A DNA stretch of 64,000 bases from Phascolarctos cinereus (lineage: Eukaryota; Chordata; Mammalia; Diprotodontia; Phascolarctidae): positions 3,660,501 to 3,724,500 of the forward strand of contig NW_018344105.1 of the NCBI RefSeq assembly GCF_002099425.1. Reading direction: 5' to 3'. Positions within the stretch are counted from its first letter, which is position 1. Every line of letters begins with the position of its first letter. Under the pieces are notes generated by a model. The model searched no databases, was not told the origin of the DNA, and was given only the letters and a program-made list of their open reading frames with translations. Below are positions 43,651-55,500 of this stretch, piece by piece. Both the position numbers and the translations under genes were made by a program.

Positions 43651-43654
43651 GTTT

Positions 43655-43790
43655 AATATTAATAGCTAACATTTCTATAGCACCTACTATGTGCCAGGCA
43701 CTGTGCTAAGCATTTTACAAATATTTCATCTGATCCTCACCGATAATCTTCTGAGGGAGGTGCTATGATCACCCTCATTTTATAGATCTT
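43655..43790 (-). repeat. MIR fragment, minus orientation
   Basis: 'gctaacatttctatagcacc', 'tactatgtgccaggcactgt' and 'accctcattttatag'. Confidence 0.85.
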
Positions 43791-44019
43791 CTATGGATTA
43801 TTTATGGAATGACATGGATAAGAATGGCCTAGGATGAGGTATGGATGAGCTGGGATCCATACTGGTGGATGGATACCTATACCAAAGAGACCATGGAAAC
43901 CTCACAGCATCTAAGTATCTCTCAAGACAATACTGCCTCCTATTCCCAATGGACCACCTTTGTTTTCAAGTCTTACGAGCTTTGTTTGATTTTCTTTATT
44001 TTCTCTTCTCCTGTATAAT

Positions 44020-44550
44020 AGTAATTCAATAAGTTTTTATTAAGCACATATTATGTGTCAAGACACTGTGCTAAGCACTGAAGGTAAAAAGAAAGACAAA
44101 AGACAGTCCCTGCTCTCAAGCAGCTCACAGCCTAACTGGGGAGAAAACAACTATGTATAAACAAGATATATACAGCATAAATTGGGGGATGGTCTCAGAG
44201 GAAGACACAGAAATTAAAAAGGACCAGGAAAGGCTTCTTGCAAAAGGTGGGGCTTTAGCTGAGTCTTGAAGGAAGCCAGGGAAACTCAGAGACAGAGATG
44301 AGGAGAGAGAGAGTTCTAGGCATGAGGGACAGCCAGTGAAAATGCCCTGAGTCAGTAGATGGAAATGTCACATTCAAGGAACAACAAAGACGACAATGGC
44401 ACTGGATCGAAGAACACCTGGAGAGCAGAAGGTATGAGAAGACTGAAAACATAAGAAGGAGTCGGGTTACGAATGGCTTTAAAAGTCAAACAGTGGATAT
44501 TATTTGATCCTGGAGAAAGGAATGTTTACCCAAGTGGGAATTATTTACCA
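44020..44550 (-). mobile_element. L2 LINE 3' portion, minus orientation
   Basis: 'ttttattaagcacatattat', 'tgctctcaagcagctcacag', 'ccaggaaaggcttcttgcaa' and 'gagtcgggttacgaatggct' run in the same order as in the copies at 36690 and 58450. Confidence 0.85.
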
Positions 44551-44559
44551 ATCAGCTAT

Positions 44560-45295
44560 TTGTGTAGTCAGACCACTGACCTGTTAGAGTACAGAGCAAA
44601 ATCAACAGCAAGTTAGAAGGAAGAATAAAGATGAAAACACATGGTGTCCAATTAAAATAGTTCTAATCTAACCTTTTTAAACAAGTTCTTGATGCTAAAA
44701 AAAAATGAGAAGTTGATAAGAGAACATATCAACACAGATCATCACCATTTTCTATACAGGTCTAGCCAATGACAAGGCCAGTGAAGCCAGCAAACAGTTG
44801 ATCTTTGCCAAACAGAGAGATATGACAGCCAAGGGCAACAGTTTAGCCCACTGGTTCACTTGTAAAAATCTGCAGAATAGTGGAATGTCATTGGTAGTAT
44901 CCCCTCATGACTCAATGAGAAATGGGGGAAAGAGGAAACAAGCCTGCAGAAATCACATCATTCTAAAGCATTGGAGGATAAAAATGGAAGCACAAAGAAT
45001 GTGAAAAATGGAAAAGATATGTCAATATTTTGATAATAAACTCTTGTCTCCATCAATGACAGAGGAATTACTACATTTGGATTCCAATATTATAGTCTCA
45101 TTGTGCTCAATGAGGAAGCTGAAATGGAAAAAACCCCAGAAAGGCAGCTGGGCCAGACCAAAAATACCTAGACGGTGTCAGTGCTAGAAGGCACATATTT
45201 TGAAGGCCATTGGTCAATCAGTCATGAAGATTTCTAAAAGAAGGGAATGATATCAAACAATTGAAAAAATCATGAATGGCATTACTACTTTAAAA
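44560..45295 (+). mobile_element. RTE-clade LINE, decayed ORF2 piece
   Basis: The DNA parallels 1030-1640 of the first copy ('cttgatgctaaaaaaaaatg', 'aacatatcaacacagatcat', 'ccaatgacaaggccagtgaa'). Near 45120 the translation gives 'EMEKTPKGSWARPK', a damaged form of the ALKKMKNGKA-GPD region. Inactive. Confidence 0.7.
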
Positions 45296-45554
45296 AAAAA
45301 GCAATTCAAAATGGCAGACAGAGAAGCAGCCAGTCAAGATGAGAGTTTAGTTGTAGGTCACTCAAGGGCAAAGTGATTAAATAGTTTGCAGAACCGCCCC
45401 ATAGAGTGAGGGGGGGGAAAGGATGGCATGTGCTCTAGGTCAAAGTTTGGCCCAAATAGCAATCCTCCAGCCCACTGGAAAAGCATATGAACTGGCTGGC
45501 AAGGCTCAGACTCTTCTTGCAGCATCCCTGGAGGTGGTCCCCAGGGAAGGCAGT

Positions 45555-45752
45555 ACACATGTCATGCCTATACATACTATGTCTACATGGACAGTGCTTA
45601 CATATATTATGACTAGACATACCACGCCTAATGCATGCCATGTCTACACATACCACGTCTACATGTATAATGCTTACCTATACCATGCCTAGACATACCA
45701 TGCCTGACGCAAACCATGCCTACACATACCATGCCTACACGTACAACATCTG
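45555..45752 (+). repeat. 15-bp minisatellite, ~13 units
   Basis: Units of 15 (sometimes 16) bases approximate CACATACCATGCCTA, with variants such as CACATACCACGTCTA, GACATACCACGCCTA and CATGTATAATGCTTA. The first unit starts at 45555 and the last ends at 45752. Divergence between units suggests an old array. Its length being a multiple of three keeps the chance frame at 45423-45692 open. Confidence 0.9.
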
Positions 45753-46370
45753 ACACACAACTCTGATGGAAAACATTAACAGTGGCTCATTCCAGCAGCT
45801 TTTTCTAATCACACGGTAGAACTGCTTTCACATGCTTTCTCTCCTAGAAATCTTTGCTAAGCAAAGGCATCAGTGATTAAGAAGCTCCAGAATAAAGACT
45901 GAATCCCCCCTCTCCCCCCCTCTCCTCCCCCACCCCTTCCCTCCTCTCCCTGCCGGATGTTTCTGGTAAGCTCCTTTGAAGACTGAGCAGTGAGGTGTGA
46001 CTTTAGGAAAGAAGATGGTGTCCCAGGCATCTTAATGAAGTGGGCGCTTTGTTTTCTTGAGAACCGGGATTTTTTGAAAGAAGATAAAGAATAGCTTTTT
46101 GAGAAAGAAGAAAACATAGCGTCTCCCACTTTGGGGGGACCCATTGTTGGGGGTCTTGAAAAACTTTACAGCTGAGGGAGAACTGTTAAATGCTTGGGCT
46201 GGAGCATGGAGAATGCATTTTTGGCAGGGTTTTCATCCTGTAAAAACTGTTTCAGACGTACGTGGTTTCATGCTAGCATTGTGTATTGTGCAGTTGCTTC
46301 AGGTCCGTGGGTTCGTGAAAGTCTGTTTTAATGGTTGGATTCCCTGAAAAGTTCAGATAGATTGCTTAGA
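45753..46370. other. Unassigned sequence
   Basis: No repeat recognised. Bases 46140-46350 contain several CpG sites ('cagacgtacgtggtttcatg') and a 67-codon plus frame (46144-46347) of unknown meaning. Confidence 0.35.
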
Positions 46371-46375
46371 AAGAC

Positions 46376-46640
46376 TCTCGCTCTCTCTCTCTGATTCTCT
46401 CTCTCTTTTCTGTTTCTCTCTCTCCTCCTCCTCTGTCTCTTTGTCTGTCTCTTTCTGACTCTGAGTCTCTCACCAACTCTCTCTCTTCCTCTGTTTTTCT
46501 CTCTCCTCTGTGTCTCTGTCTGTCTCTCTCTCTCTGACTTTCTCTGCATCTCACTGTCTCCTTTCCCTTTCTTTCTATTCCCCACCACTGTCTCCCTTCT
46601 CTCCCCTTTCCTCTCCTCCTTTCCCTCCCTGCTCTCTTGT
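46376..46640. repeat. CT-rich microsatellite
   Basis: A C/T-dominated tract with tctctctc, ctgtctct and tcctcctc units. The Arg/Glu-rich minus-strand frames across it are artefacts. Confidence 0.93.
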
Positions 46641-46984
46641 TACAATGGTAGAGAGAATGTCTGTGCAGAGCTCATTCAAGATCTAGGATAAAAGGGCCAC
46701 GGGGAAATTTGCTGTTGGTGGAATGGCAGTTGCTTCAAGAATGAGTAGATGAGAAGAGACAGGAGTTAGACGATTATGGAAAATAAATAATATATGAAAC
46801 TGAAAACAGTCCTCTACCTGGCTGTGAAAATGAGCTGAAACTAGAGTAAGGCAAAGGAGGGGGATTGCTTGAAAGTGTGTGTTGCCCAGCTTGAGCATAT
46901 TTGTTTCAAGAGAAAATATGAAAAGGCACAGTAAGCTTAATTCATTAACATTGCTACCACCACCACCTCCAAATTCAGAAAAGC

Positions 46985-47415
46985 ACAATTAGTGGTCAAA
47001 ACCCCATCACAAGAAATTGCTGCATGACAAAAAAATAATATTAATAACCAAGGCAATGGCCTACTTATATCAAGTAATTGGATGGAAACAAAATTTGTAG
47101 GAAACCAAAAAATGTAGAGAGTCCTTTAGCATCTATTAAGATTCGATCTTTAAATTGCTATTTTTTTTTCTCTTCTGTTGAGTTTTGTTTCCTCTTTCTG
47201 ATGGTTCCTCCTATTGGTTTTAGTTTTTACTTACAATATCACTAACGGGAAAATGTTTAATAGGAATGTAAATGTATAGCCTATATCAGGTTGTGCGCCG
47301 TCTTGGGGAGGGTGGTGGGGAGGAAGGGGGAGAAAAATTTTAAACTCAAAAGCATATGGAAGTTATTGTTGATAAATCAAAATAAATTAATAAAATAAAA
47401 ATAATTTTAAAAAAA
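46985..47415 (+). mobile_element. 3' end of an A-tailed retrotransposed repeat
   Basis: 'ttaataggaatgtaaatgta', 'gcctatatcaggttgtgcgc', a G-rich stretch 'gggagggtggtggggagg' and a final A/T-rich tail ('aataaattaataaaataaaa'). It resembles the 3' end of a common marsupial retroelement, perhaps related to the element at 16905. Family uncertain. Confidence 0.5.
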
Positions 47416-47424
47416 GATTCAATC

Positions 47425-47560
47425 TTTGAGACATAACATTTTCGGGCTAGAAGTACCCCTAACTTAGCCCCTCCTTTTACAAATGGGGAAATGACTATCC
47501 AGAGACTTGCCTAAGGTGGTCCCCTTCATTAATGACAGTGTTGGAGCTAGATGAATGATC
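47425..47560 (-). repeat. MIR fragment, minus orientation
   Basis: 'ccttttacaaatggggaaat' and 'agacttgcctaaggtggtcc'. Confidence 0.65.
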
Positions 47561-48925
47561 AAGTTTCACTGTAGGAGGGGGCAGCAAGGAAGAAGAAAAG
47601 GAGCCATGCCATCCTTATTTTCTCACTTTCCCTGGCACTTGGTCCTCCCTTCCACCCTCTGGGTTTTTGTCTAAATTATGCCAAATTCAAGGAATAGCAT
47701 CCTTCCATCTGCCTGGGCTTTACTCAAGGTCCTTCCCTCCAGGAAGCTCTTCTAATGAATGGGAACCATTTCCTTCCCTCCTCCCCTTCCCACCACCAGC
47801 TCGGTCCCTGACTCACTGGCGTGCTGTGGTACATTCTACATTACTGTGGTTGCCTTTACAGTCTCTCTTGTTGAAGACAAAGTCCCTGCAGACAGGTGAC
47901 ATTGCATCTTTATATCCAATATTTTTAGAATTGCCCTGGGGACTCAATACATAGAGTCAAGCAGCAGTCTGACTTGGTTTATTTTTTGGGCTCCCCACTG
48001 CCATCTTTCTCTGGTGCCTCATCGTGGTGTTTGGGCGCCCTGGGGCAATTACAGAGTACAAACTCTGGCAAGGCCTCTACCGAGCTGGAAAAACTTTATG
48101 TCTGTTGTTCAAGGCCCAGTCTAGCAAAGCGCAGAGGAACTCATCCCTCAAGGGTTAGCCATCACAATTTGTGGAAAGGCAGAGACCAGAAACTCCTGTA
48201 CACCATTTACTAAAGTGCAGAGGCTTTGGGAAACCTGGGCTCAGCCCTGGTGGAGGGATGGCCCCCACCTTTGCAGCCCCAGATTCCCCAAGTAACTAAA
48301 GGTGCTACAAATCAGGTGTTCTGTAAATGGTACCCAAACTTACAGTTCTCCAGGTGCTGACTTCCCGGCCCATCTCACCACCATTGCCACCCAGGAAGCA
48401 AGACCTCCTTCCTCCTCAAGATCACATTTCCAGGCATGGAGATCTCTTGAAGCATCGATGAGGAATGGGGAGAGAAAAGAATGTGTTCTACTCTGGGAAA
48501 CAAAGTATGTGGCTGGCTGGGTGCTGCCTGAGAGTACTATGAGAAGGCCCTCAATGCAAAGGCACCCGCAAGGAGAACACGGAGGCCTCCACAGCACCCA
48601 GAAGTGGCCTGCCTATTCCACTTCCAGCCTCCAGCGGCCCACAAGCCTCCTTGAACTGTGACTTGAGTCAATCTCATGAAGCTGCTCTTAGCCTGGCAGA
48701 GCAGACTGCGGCATTCCAGTGTCAAAGGTTGTATCAGATGAGAAGAGGTACTGAAAGGCTTTGAGTATTCAAGTGACTGTTTAAGTAAAAGCACGACAAT
48801 AAGGGGAGAAAAATCAGGACCCCTATAACTGCAATTTTGAACACAGTGACCTAGTTCCACAAAGTAGTGAGCTGGCTTTTTGCAAGGAAATTTAGCAGAA
48901 CTTAATGTACATAATGACTTCATTA
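47561..48925. other. Unassigned region, GC-richer
   Basis: Frames of 119 codons (plus, 48302-48661) and 130 codons (minus, 48537-48929) overlap here without recognisable domains. I saw no convincing exon. This is the longest stretch between 28 and 52 kb in which I recognise no repeat. Confidence 0.35.
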
Positions 48926-48929
48926 ACAA

Positions 48930-49330
48930 TCAACCCTTATGTTTATACAATACTTTAAAGTTACACAGCACATTCATATACATTTCTTTGTGTGGGCCCC
49001 ACAACAACCCCGTGAGGTAGGTGCTACAGGGATTACTCTGCCCATTGCACAGACAGGGGAAACCAAGGCTCAGTACAGGGAGGTTGAGTGCTGCCCATGG
49101 TCACATAATTAATAAAGGGCAAAGCCAGGACTCATCAAACAGAGGAGCAGTGTGGTGTAGGGGGAAAGGCATATTCATCATAATTGTGAGGCATCTACTC
49201 TAGGCCAAGCACTGTGCTGAATGCTGGAAAGAATGCCAAGTGGAGGGTCCTGCTGGCTCTGCTCCTTCCTACCTCTGTGACCAGACGCAAGTCATAACCT
49301 CTTCGGACCCTCTTTGGGGAAATGAGAGGC
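48930..49330. repeat. MIR-type SINEs with an L2-end scrap
   Basis: Bases 48930-49140 are minus MIR ('ccacaacaaccccgtgaggt', 'catggtcacataattaataa'). Bases 49145-49330 are a plus MIR ('ctacctctgtgaccagacgc') interrupted at 49175-49235 by reversed L2-end sequence ('ggccaagcactgtgctgaat'). Confidence 0.65.
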
Positions 49331-49334
49331 TTAG

Positions 49335-49640
49335 ACCAGATCCCCATTTTTGTTGCTTTTTCAACTATGAGCTTATGAATCTGGGATCAGGAAGTGAGCT
49401 TGAAGCTGGCCAAGCCAGTCTTTCCCTGGCTGTGCTGCCCCTGCCCCACAACCCATCCAAGTGCTCATCTAGTCTTTGCTTGAAGACCTGCAGTGAGAGG
49501 AAACCCCCTGCCCCCGCACGCAGCCTATTCCTCTCTGGGGCCACTTGGAGTTTATGACAAGTTTAATTTTTTTCTTAAAGCAAACCTAAGCCCACTTTTC
49601 TTCAATGTCTACCCGCTGCTCCTAGGTCGGCCTTCAATGC
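49335..49640 (-). repeat. CR1/L3 LINE, minus orientation
   Basis: 'cttgaagacctgcagtgaga', 'ctggggccacttggagttta' and 'gtctacccgctgctcctagg' are the reversed CR1/L3 3' ORF region. Confidence 0.7.
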
Positions 49641-49675
49641 CAGGTCTTCCAACAGCATCATCAGTCCTGTCCTCC

Positions 49676-49800
49676 CTCTCTCTGTCTCTCTCTCTCTCTG
49701 TCTCTCTGTCTCTCTCTCTCTCTCTGTCTCTCTCTCTCTGTCTCTCTCTCTCTGTCTCTCTCTCTCTCTCTCCACCTATCACTCTCTCTCTCTTCCCCCC
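49676..49800. repeat. CT-rich microsatellite
   Basis: A (tc)n tract with tctgtctc interruptions, ending in a C8 run near 49797. Confidence 0.95.
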
Positions 49801-50129
49801 CCCACCTATCACACACACATACACATACCATATTGCCTCACTAGAGTGTTTTAAAGGCAAAAAAAAAGAACATCCTGCCATGCAATATCTGATTATGACA
49901 AGAAAATTGTCTCTGGCTTTCACACTATACATGGTAAAGGTTCAAACAAAAAGAAGTGTAAAGTCTTGGAAAGTGCTAAGGTTTAATTAATCAGAAACAG
50001 AATTATCTATCTACCCTCGGCATTAAAGTTTTTGTAAAGGCCCTGCCTATGTTAATGTACATAATTATTATGCGGAAGAGGTGGAGGAGGGTTCTCTGAT
50101 GTGAAAGAATTGGGAGGAAAAGGCAGCTC

Positions 50130-50615
50130 CAAAGCTGTGTGACCCTGGGCAAGTCACTCCACCTCTAGGAGCCTTAGTTTCCCCATCTGTCCAATGAGGT
50201 CGATGGACTGGATGGCCTCGAATGTCCTTCCAGCTCTGAATCCATGATCCTCTGGAAAAGGAGAATATCAGCTCCGGAGAACCAAAGAGGTCCACTTCTC
50301 TCTTCTAGGTAGACCAGAGGTACAGAACGTTGCATGCTCTGCCTGACATGTTCACTAGGAAGATCCGTTTTGTAGAGATGATTTTCTTTGTTATAAAGGA
50401 AGAAAGGCAGGGTACCGGGCAATGAGAGTGGTATAAAAAATAACACAAATACCACAAGAATCCGAGATTTTATCAGTTTAGGGAACTCCCCTCAAACAAT
50501 GCAGAATATAATGGCCTGAAAAGTTGCCTGTGGCATAGAGAAGTCAAATAAATGACTTGCCCAGGGTCACACAGCTAGTGTTTGAGGTAGGATTTGAACT
50601 CGGGTCTTCTTTACT
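50130..50615. repeat. Two MIR fragments in opposite orientation
   Basis: Bases 50130-50260 are plus ('tgtgaccctgggcaagtcac', 'tttccccatctgtccaatga'). Bases 50515-50615 are minus ('gacttgcccagggtcacaca'). Confidence 0.8.
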
Positions 50616-50794
50616 CCAAATCTAGCTTATTGTAAAATGCAGCTTATTGTAAAAAATAAAAGCATACAAAGAAGTAGGAAATTGTAACATCCCTCCCTGG
50701 CCGGATAGAAGAAGAAGCCAGGGGAAAACAAGGCAAAGAATACAGGCTAGAAGAGACGGTACTCAGACTCTTACAGTTCTGGCCAGTTCAGGGG

Positions 50795-51660
50795 ACAGTG
50801 GAAAGCACAATGAAGTTGGAGCAACAAGATCTAGTTTAAACACCAATTTTACCATTTCCTAACCTATGTGACCTTGGAACAGTCACCCAGGGCCTCAGTT
50901 TCCTCATTTGTAAAATGAGGGAGTTGGCCTCTCGATCTATGGATCTCTTACTCTGAGCAGCACAAACCTCTTTTCTTCCTTCCCTACTCTGGAAATTCAT
51001 AATTTTGAAAAGAAAAAAACATCCTTTTGCTGCCAGCCCTTTCCAGGCCTGACGACCCTGCCAAGACTCAAATTGAGAAGTCAGTCCCATAATTCAGTTG
51101 ACTCAGCATCAGAATTAGAAGGGACCTTAGTCTAGCCTCTTGTTTTACAGATAGAGAAACTGAGGCTCAGAGAAGCAAAGCCACATAATTCAGATTTTGG
51201 TGCTCCCAGGCCAGGGCTCTCCTCTATCACACTACGTCCCCTAGAGTTAGGGTAGATTTAGCTCCTTGCTTCAGAAGCTACAAGGTGATGATTAAAAGGA
51301 GGAATAAATTACGCAGTGGGTCAAATGGAAGCCAGGTTTGGACGATGACAACATTGTACAACGAGGCTGTTCAGATCAGACGTGCTTCGGCTGAAGTTTT
51401 CTCAAATTGGGAGACGTGTATAGCTGTACACACAGTGAGGCTGAAGGTAGAGAAAGACAAAGTGTCCCGTGTAGGAAGGGAGAGGGAGTATAGATGGAAG
51501 AGACTTTGAATGTCATCTCATCCAGTCCTCTCATTTCACAGAGTCAAAAGAGGTAAGGGACCTTGCCCAAGGCCACACAGTTGGCACGCTTCAGAGAAGT
51601 AACTTAAACTCAGATCCTCCAACTCTGTTCTCGGCCCTCATTCTACTGCATGCACATCCT
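50795..51660. repeat. Three MIR copies (plus, minus, minus)
   Basis: 50795-50960 plus ('gcctcagtttcctcatttgt'); 51100-51260 minus ('agatagagaaactgaggctc'); 51490-51660 minus ('cttgcccaaggccacacagt'). The DNA between them is unassigned. Confidence 0.75.
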
Positions 51661-51992
51661 GGCCACAGTCTTGCAGGCTTACTAATCAGACCCAAGGCAA
51701 CCTGGAGCAGTGCATTTCTAACATGACCTCAAAGATATCCAGCCCAATGAAGATCATAGACCTCCTTCAGCAGTGGTGTGCCATCATTTTCATTGGTTTT
51801 GTGATTCGGACATTACAATGGCCATGGAGGGGAGGGACTGCTGATATTATCCTCATTAACAAAGAGGGGTTGGTAACTAAACACGGTCTCAATGCCAGGA
51901 AATATTAAAGGCAAGGTGTCTCCTGACTCCAACACCAGTACTATTTCTACAACACTGTGCCTTTTCCTACATTTTAAATGGTGTGTATTTCC

Positions 51993-52247
51993 CTAGTTCT
52001 CATAGACTACTGAGAATTTCTTCTTTATTGTAAGTTCGTCATGAGACACCTCCATTCTCTTGCCTTCAAAGAGTCTCACTGACCTTTCTTCTTGAGCTTT
52101 TGTCAAACTTTTTGCCATTTTCCTTAACTCTTTTCTAAGCTCTCCCTGTCTGATTATATAATTTTGAGATTTGAAGTTCCAAATGGAACACTGAATTCCA
52201 ATAAAGGCCTGAGTGATGCTGGGTAGCAGAAATAGGCTGCTTATCAT
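51993..52247 (-). other. Unrecognised Lys/Glu-rich open frame
   Basis: The minus frame translates to a charged segment (ELRKELRKMAKSLTKAQEER, then KRMEVSHDELTIKKK) that looks more protein-like than its neighbours. It lies 350 bp beyond the stop codon of the unrecognised gene ending at 52597, so it would fall in its 3' flank. It may be a decayed retroelement frame or chance. No domain is identified. Confidence 0.25.
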
Positions 52248-52302
52248 GGTTGGCAGCTGCAGGGGAAGCCCATAGCATCATTTTCCTACAGATGTAGTGG
52301 AC

Positions 52303-52364
52303 CACATCTGTGTGAGTGTCTTCTTGGGAGCTTCACATCTGTGTGAATGTCTACTTGGGAGCTT
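52303..52364 (+). repeat. 31-bp tandem duplication, two units
   Basis: The unit beginning 'cacatctgtgtgagtgtctt' at 52303 is repeated from 52334 as 'cacatctgtgtgaatgtcta'. Both continue 'cttgggagctt'. It lies in the presumed 3' flank of the minus-strand gene. Confidence 0.85.
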
Positions 52365-52375
52365 CAACTTCTTGT

Positions 52376-52381
52376 TTTATT
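52376..52381 (-). terminator. Candidate poly(A) signal AATAAA
   Basis: On the minus strand AATAAA occurs about 215 bases after the TAA stop at 52597-52599. It is placed as expected for the 3' UTR of the unrecognised gene, but the region is A/T-rich and includes a SINE piece, so it could be chance. Confidence 0.4.
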
Positions 52382-52399
52382 TTTTTAGTGAGATTTAGC

Positions 52400-52495
52400 A
52401 ACTCTATAACATTGTAAGTTATAGACAAGTTGCCAATCTGCATCAGTGAAGGGAGCTTCCACACACCTGGTGAAATTACAAGTCCTGACCTTCTT
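52400..52495 (+). repeat. SINE 3' domain fragment
   Basis: 'caagttgccaatctgcatca' and 'ccacacacctggtgaaatta' match the 3' domain of the SINEs at 20330 and 27085. Confidence 0.65.
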
Positions 52496-52596
52496 CCCAC
52501 AAAAAAATAAAAACAAAAACAAAAACTATGTGCTGCATAATTGGGCAAATAAGTAAGCAACAATTCCGTGGCACCAGTGATCCCCAAGTTTGAGCC

Positions 52597-55500
52597 TTAT
52601 AATCCTTGGTCTTGATCTGTTTCTTCTTCATCAACCCATTCCATGCCACTGAACTTCAGAGGAGTGATGTGGCATGTCGACTTGGATCGGCTGCTTTTCA
52701 CATCAGGAACTGCTCCAGGATCCCCTACTGGAAAGCAGAAGAAAGGGATACCCATTAGAACTGTTGTTCTTAAGTCTCTCCTGGAATGAGAAAGAATGAG
52801 AGCAAGTCTGGAAGAGATCACAGCATCTCAGTGTTGGACAGGACCTCAGAGGTCAGTGAGCCCAACCCATGCCCAGACTTTTCTGAAATATCACTGGCAA
52901 GTGGTTGTCAGCCTTTGCTTGAAGACCCTCAGTGGCAGAGAGCTCACTGCCTCTGAAGGCAGCCCATTCCACCTGTGGTTAACTCTAGTGGTTACGGACT
53001 TCTTCCTGACATTAAGTCTCTGAGATCTCTTCATTTTGCCAACTGTACCTAGCTGGGGGTTGGAGAGGAGAAGGCAAATGAGGAAGGGAAGGTCACTTCT
53101 GCCTTTCCCCAGGTAGGAGAGAAGACAGTAAACTGTTGCAAAGGGAGTGTGTCAAGAGCAGAAAAAAACAGCTGGCAGAACTGCTATTGGGCCCACCTCT
53201 GGATGGCACTCATAAAGATGACTGAGGAAACAGCCATAGAGTATTTAGAGTCCCCACAAAGAAAATCCTGTTACAACCAGATGAGAGTCTAGGGAGTTTC
53301 CAAAGAAGCTCACCCAGGGCCTGGGTAAAAATAACAACAAAACAAACCGCTGCTGAGCGGTTCATAAGACCTGAAATAAGTTACTCATCTGAGGAGAGCT
53401 TTGCAAATGCTCTTTGGCAGCCACAGTAGAGTATAACTGCCCATTGGGCAGGCATCAATAAATATGCATATCATAGACTCATTCTTAAGTATCTCTTTAA
53501 GTGACAATACAGGGTCACTAGCGTAATAACCCAGTGGGGTGTGGGAGAAGTACTGTCTGAGCAGGACTATATGGCCATCCTTTAAGGGATCCATGACTGC
53601 AGAGAATGCTGCCTCTAATGGTGTAAACTGCAACCCATCCACACTCCTCCCCCTTCTCCTTCTCCTCCTCCTCCTCCTCCTACTACTACCACCACCACTA
53701 TTATTAGGTAACATTAATATAGCAGCACCTACTATGTGCCAGGCACTATGCTAAGCACTTTATAATCATGTCATTTGATCCTTACAACAACCCCATGAGG
53801 TAGGTGCTACTGTTTACCTCATTTTACAGAGGAGGAAACTGAGGCAAACAGGGTGAAGTGACTTGCCCAGGGTCACACAGCTAGTAAGTATCTGAGGCCA
53901 CATTTGAACTCAGATCTTCCTGACTCCAGGTCCAGCGTTCTATCTACTGTACCACCCAGATTCCCATAACTATTCATGGGCAATCTTTGTCTCTTACCAT
54001 GCCACTGGCCCATTTCTTTTTCCCTTTATCTCTCTAGTCATTTTCTGAATGACATTTGTTTGTGCATTTCTTATACACTCACATCCACTATATAGCTTTC
54101 CATAGCCCTTTGGGTCACCTGCAACTTTTATTCTTTGGAAACTGTGATATTCCACGATTCACCTCCATAAAGCAATGGTAGAAGAATACTGATGTTATAA
54201 AAACAGAGGGAAGTATGGGATAATTAAAAGCAGTATGCACCTTCTAAAAGACAATCCACTTCACTCTCCTCTTCCTATTTAATTCTGGGCCCAAATAATT
54301 GTCCCCCCACAATATTGTGCTCTTCCACTCTCTGTTTCTAGCCATCTAGCTGCCATGGCTCAGTGGATAGAGTGCTGGGCCTGGAGTCAGGAAGACCTGA
54401 GTTCAAATCTGGCCTCAGACAATTACTAGCTATGTGATGCTAGACAAGCCACGTGACCTCTGTTTGCTTTAACACACTGGAGACGGAAATGGCAAACCAC
54501 TCCAGTATCCTTGCCAAGAAAACCCCATACAGGATCACAAAGAATCAAACAGGACTGAACAACACCACACACATATATGTATATATGTATGTTATGTGTG
54601 TATATACATATAAATATGCATATACATACACACACACACACACACACACACTAATGGATTAGCTCTATGAGTTGTCCAGCCGATTGCATATCAGGGAAAT
54701 TCTTTATCTACTTGGCTTTCCCATGTGAATAATAAGGCTGAACTCTTTTTGAGTGATTATGGATCTCATTTAAAGATCACTACAATGTTTTGAGGCTGAT
54801 ACAAACAGTACAATGTCATCCTCAAGTAAGCAGAACTGAATGACCTCACCATCAACCGGAAATTCATCTTCCATTTAGACTCTACACTAGACATTTTCCG
54901 TGAAGGTGGTAAATCCCTCTGGTGAGCACGTTTCCCTGTTTTATTCCTTGCTTGACATTAATGACGAGAGAGTGGTCAAAAACAGTGAGCTCTGTTGGAT
55001 ATCTTCCAAGGAATCTGCCATCTCAATGAGAGGCATCCTGTTGTAGGAGATCCTTTCTGGAAGCACTGTGCTTCACCAAATCCAATGCCTTCTTACAGTC
55101 AACAATGGGGACAATGGGAGTGTGTGTTCTGCACCTCTTTTGGCCAACTGCGTGACCGTGGAGATGTGGTTCACTTCAGAATGTCATTTATGAACACCTG
55201 CCTATTCATCTCTCATACCTTTGGCAAGGATGGAAGATTATATTATTATATAAGATAAATACGTGTTACATATTATTTAAATCTTGTAAACAAGAGCAAC
55301 GGGTAGAGGATGGGGCTCCCCCTTGACCCACCACGTACGTCCTGTCCTCTATTTCTCCATATTAAAGAGAGTCATCTGTAACCCGAGAGCTCACTGATGT
55401 ACAGAAAGCTTCCTGAATCCATCTTAGTCATGGAAGGGCTCAGCAGAGCAGTGAGAACACTTCATTGCAGGCATCGGTTCCCCACTCCACATTTCTGGGC

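Larger units (their letters stand above)
54040..55250 (-). mobile_element. RTE-clade LINE reverse transcriptase piece, minus orientation
   Basis: Reversed translation near 54950-55110 gives 'VDCKKALDLVKHSA' (cf. VDYKKAFDSV), then 'FDHSLVINVKQGIKQGNVLT', matching the RTE motif 'RRGVRQGDTISPKLF'. Near 54120-54190 it gives pieces such as 'HCFMEVN'. A SINE (54345-54570) and a simple repeat (54575-54652) interrupt it. Inactive. Confidence 0.65.

Noticed and set aside
45423-45692. Possible tandem-repeat protein with His-Val-Tyr units
   Set aside because: The 15-bp minisatellite explains the periodic frame. There is no splice context or initiation signal that I trust.
46328-46588. Arg/Glu-rich minus-strand frame resembling an SR-like protein
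   Set aside because: It lies on the CT microsatellite at 46376-46640 and has no other support.
47561-48925. Possible gene in the repeat-free, GC-richer stretch
   Set aside because: Overlapping open frames on both strands have no domain, and I found no pair of splice sites with matching phases.
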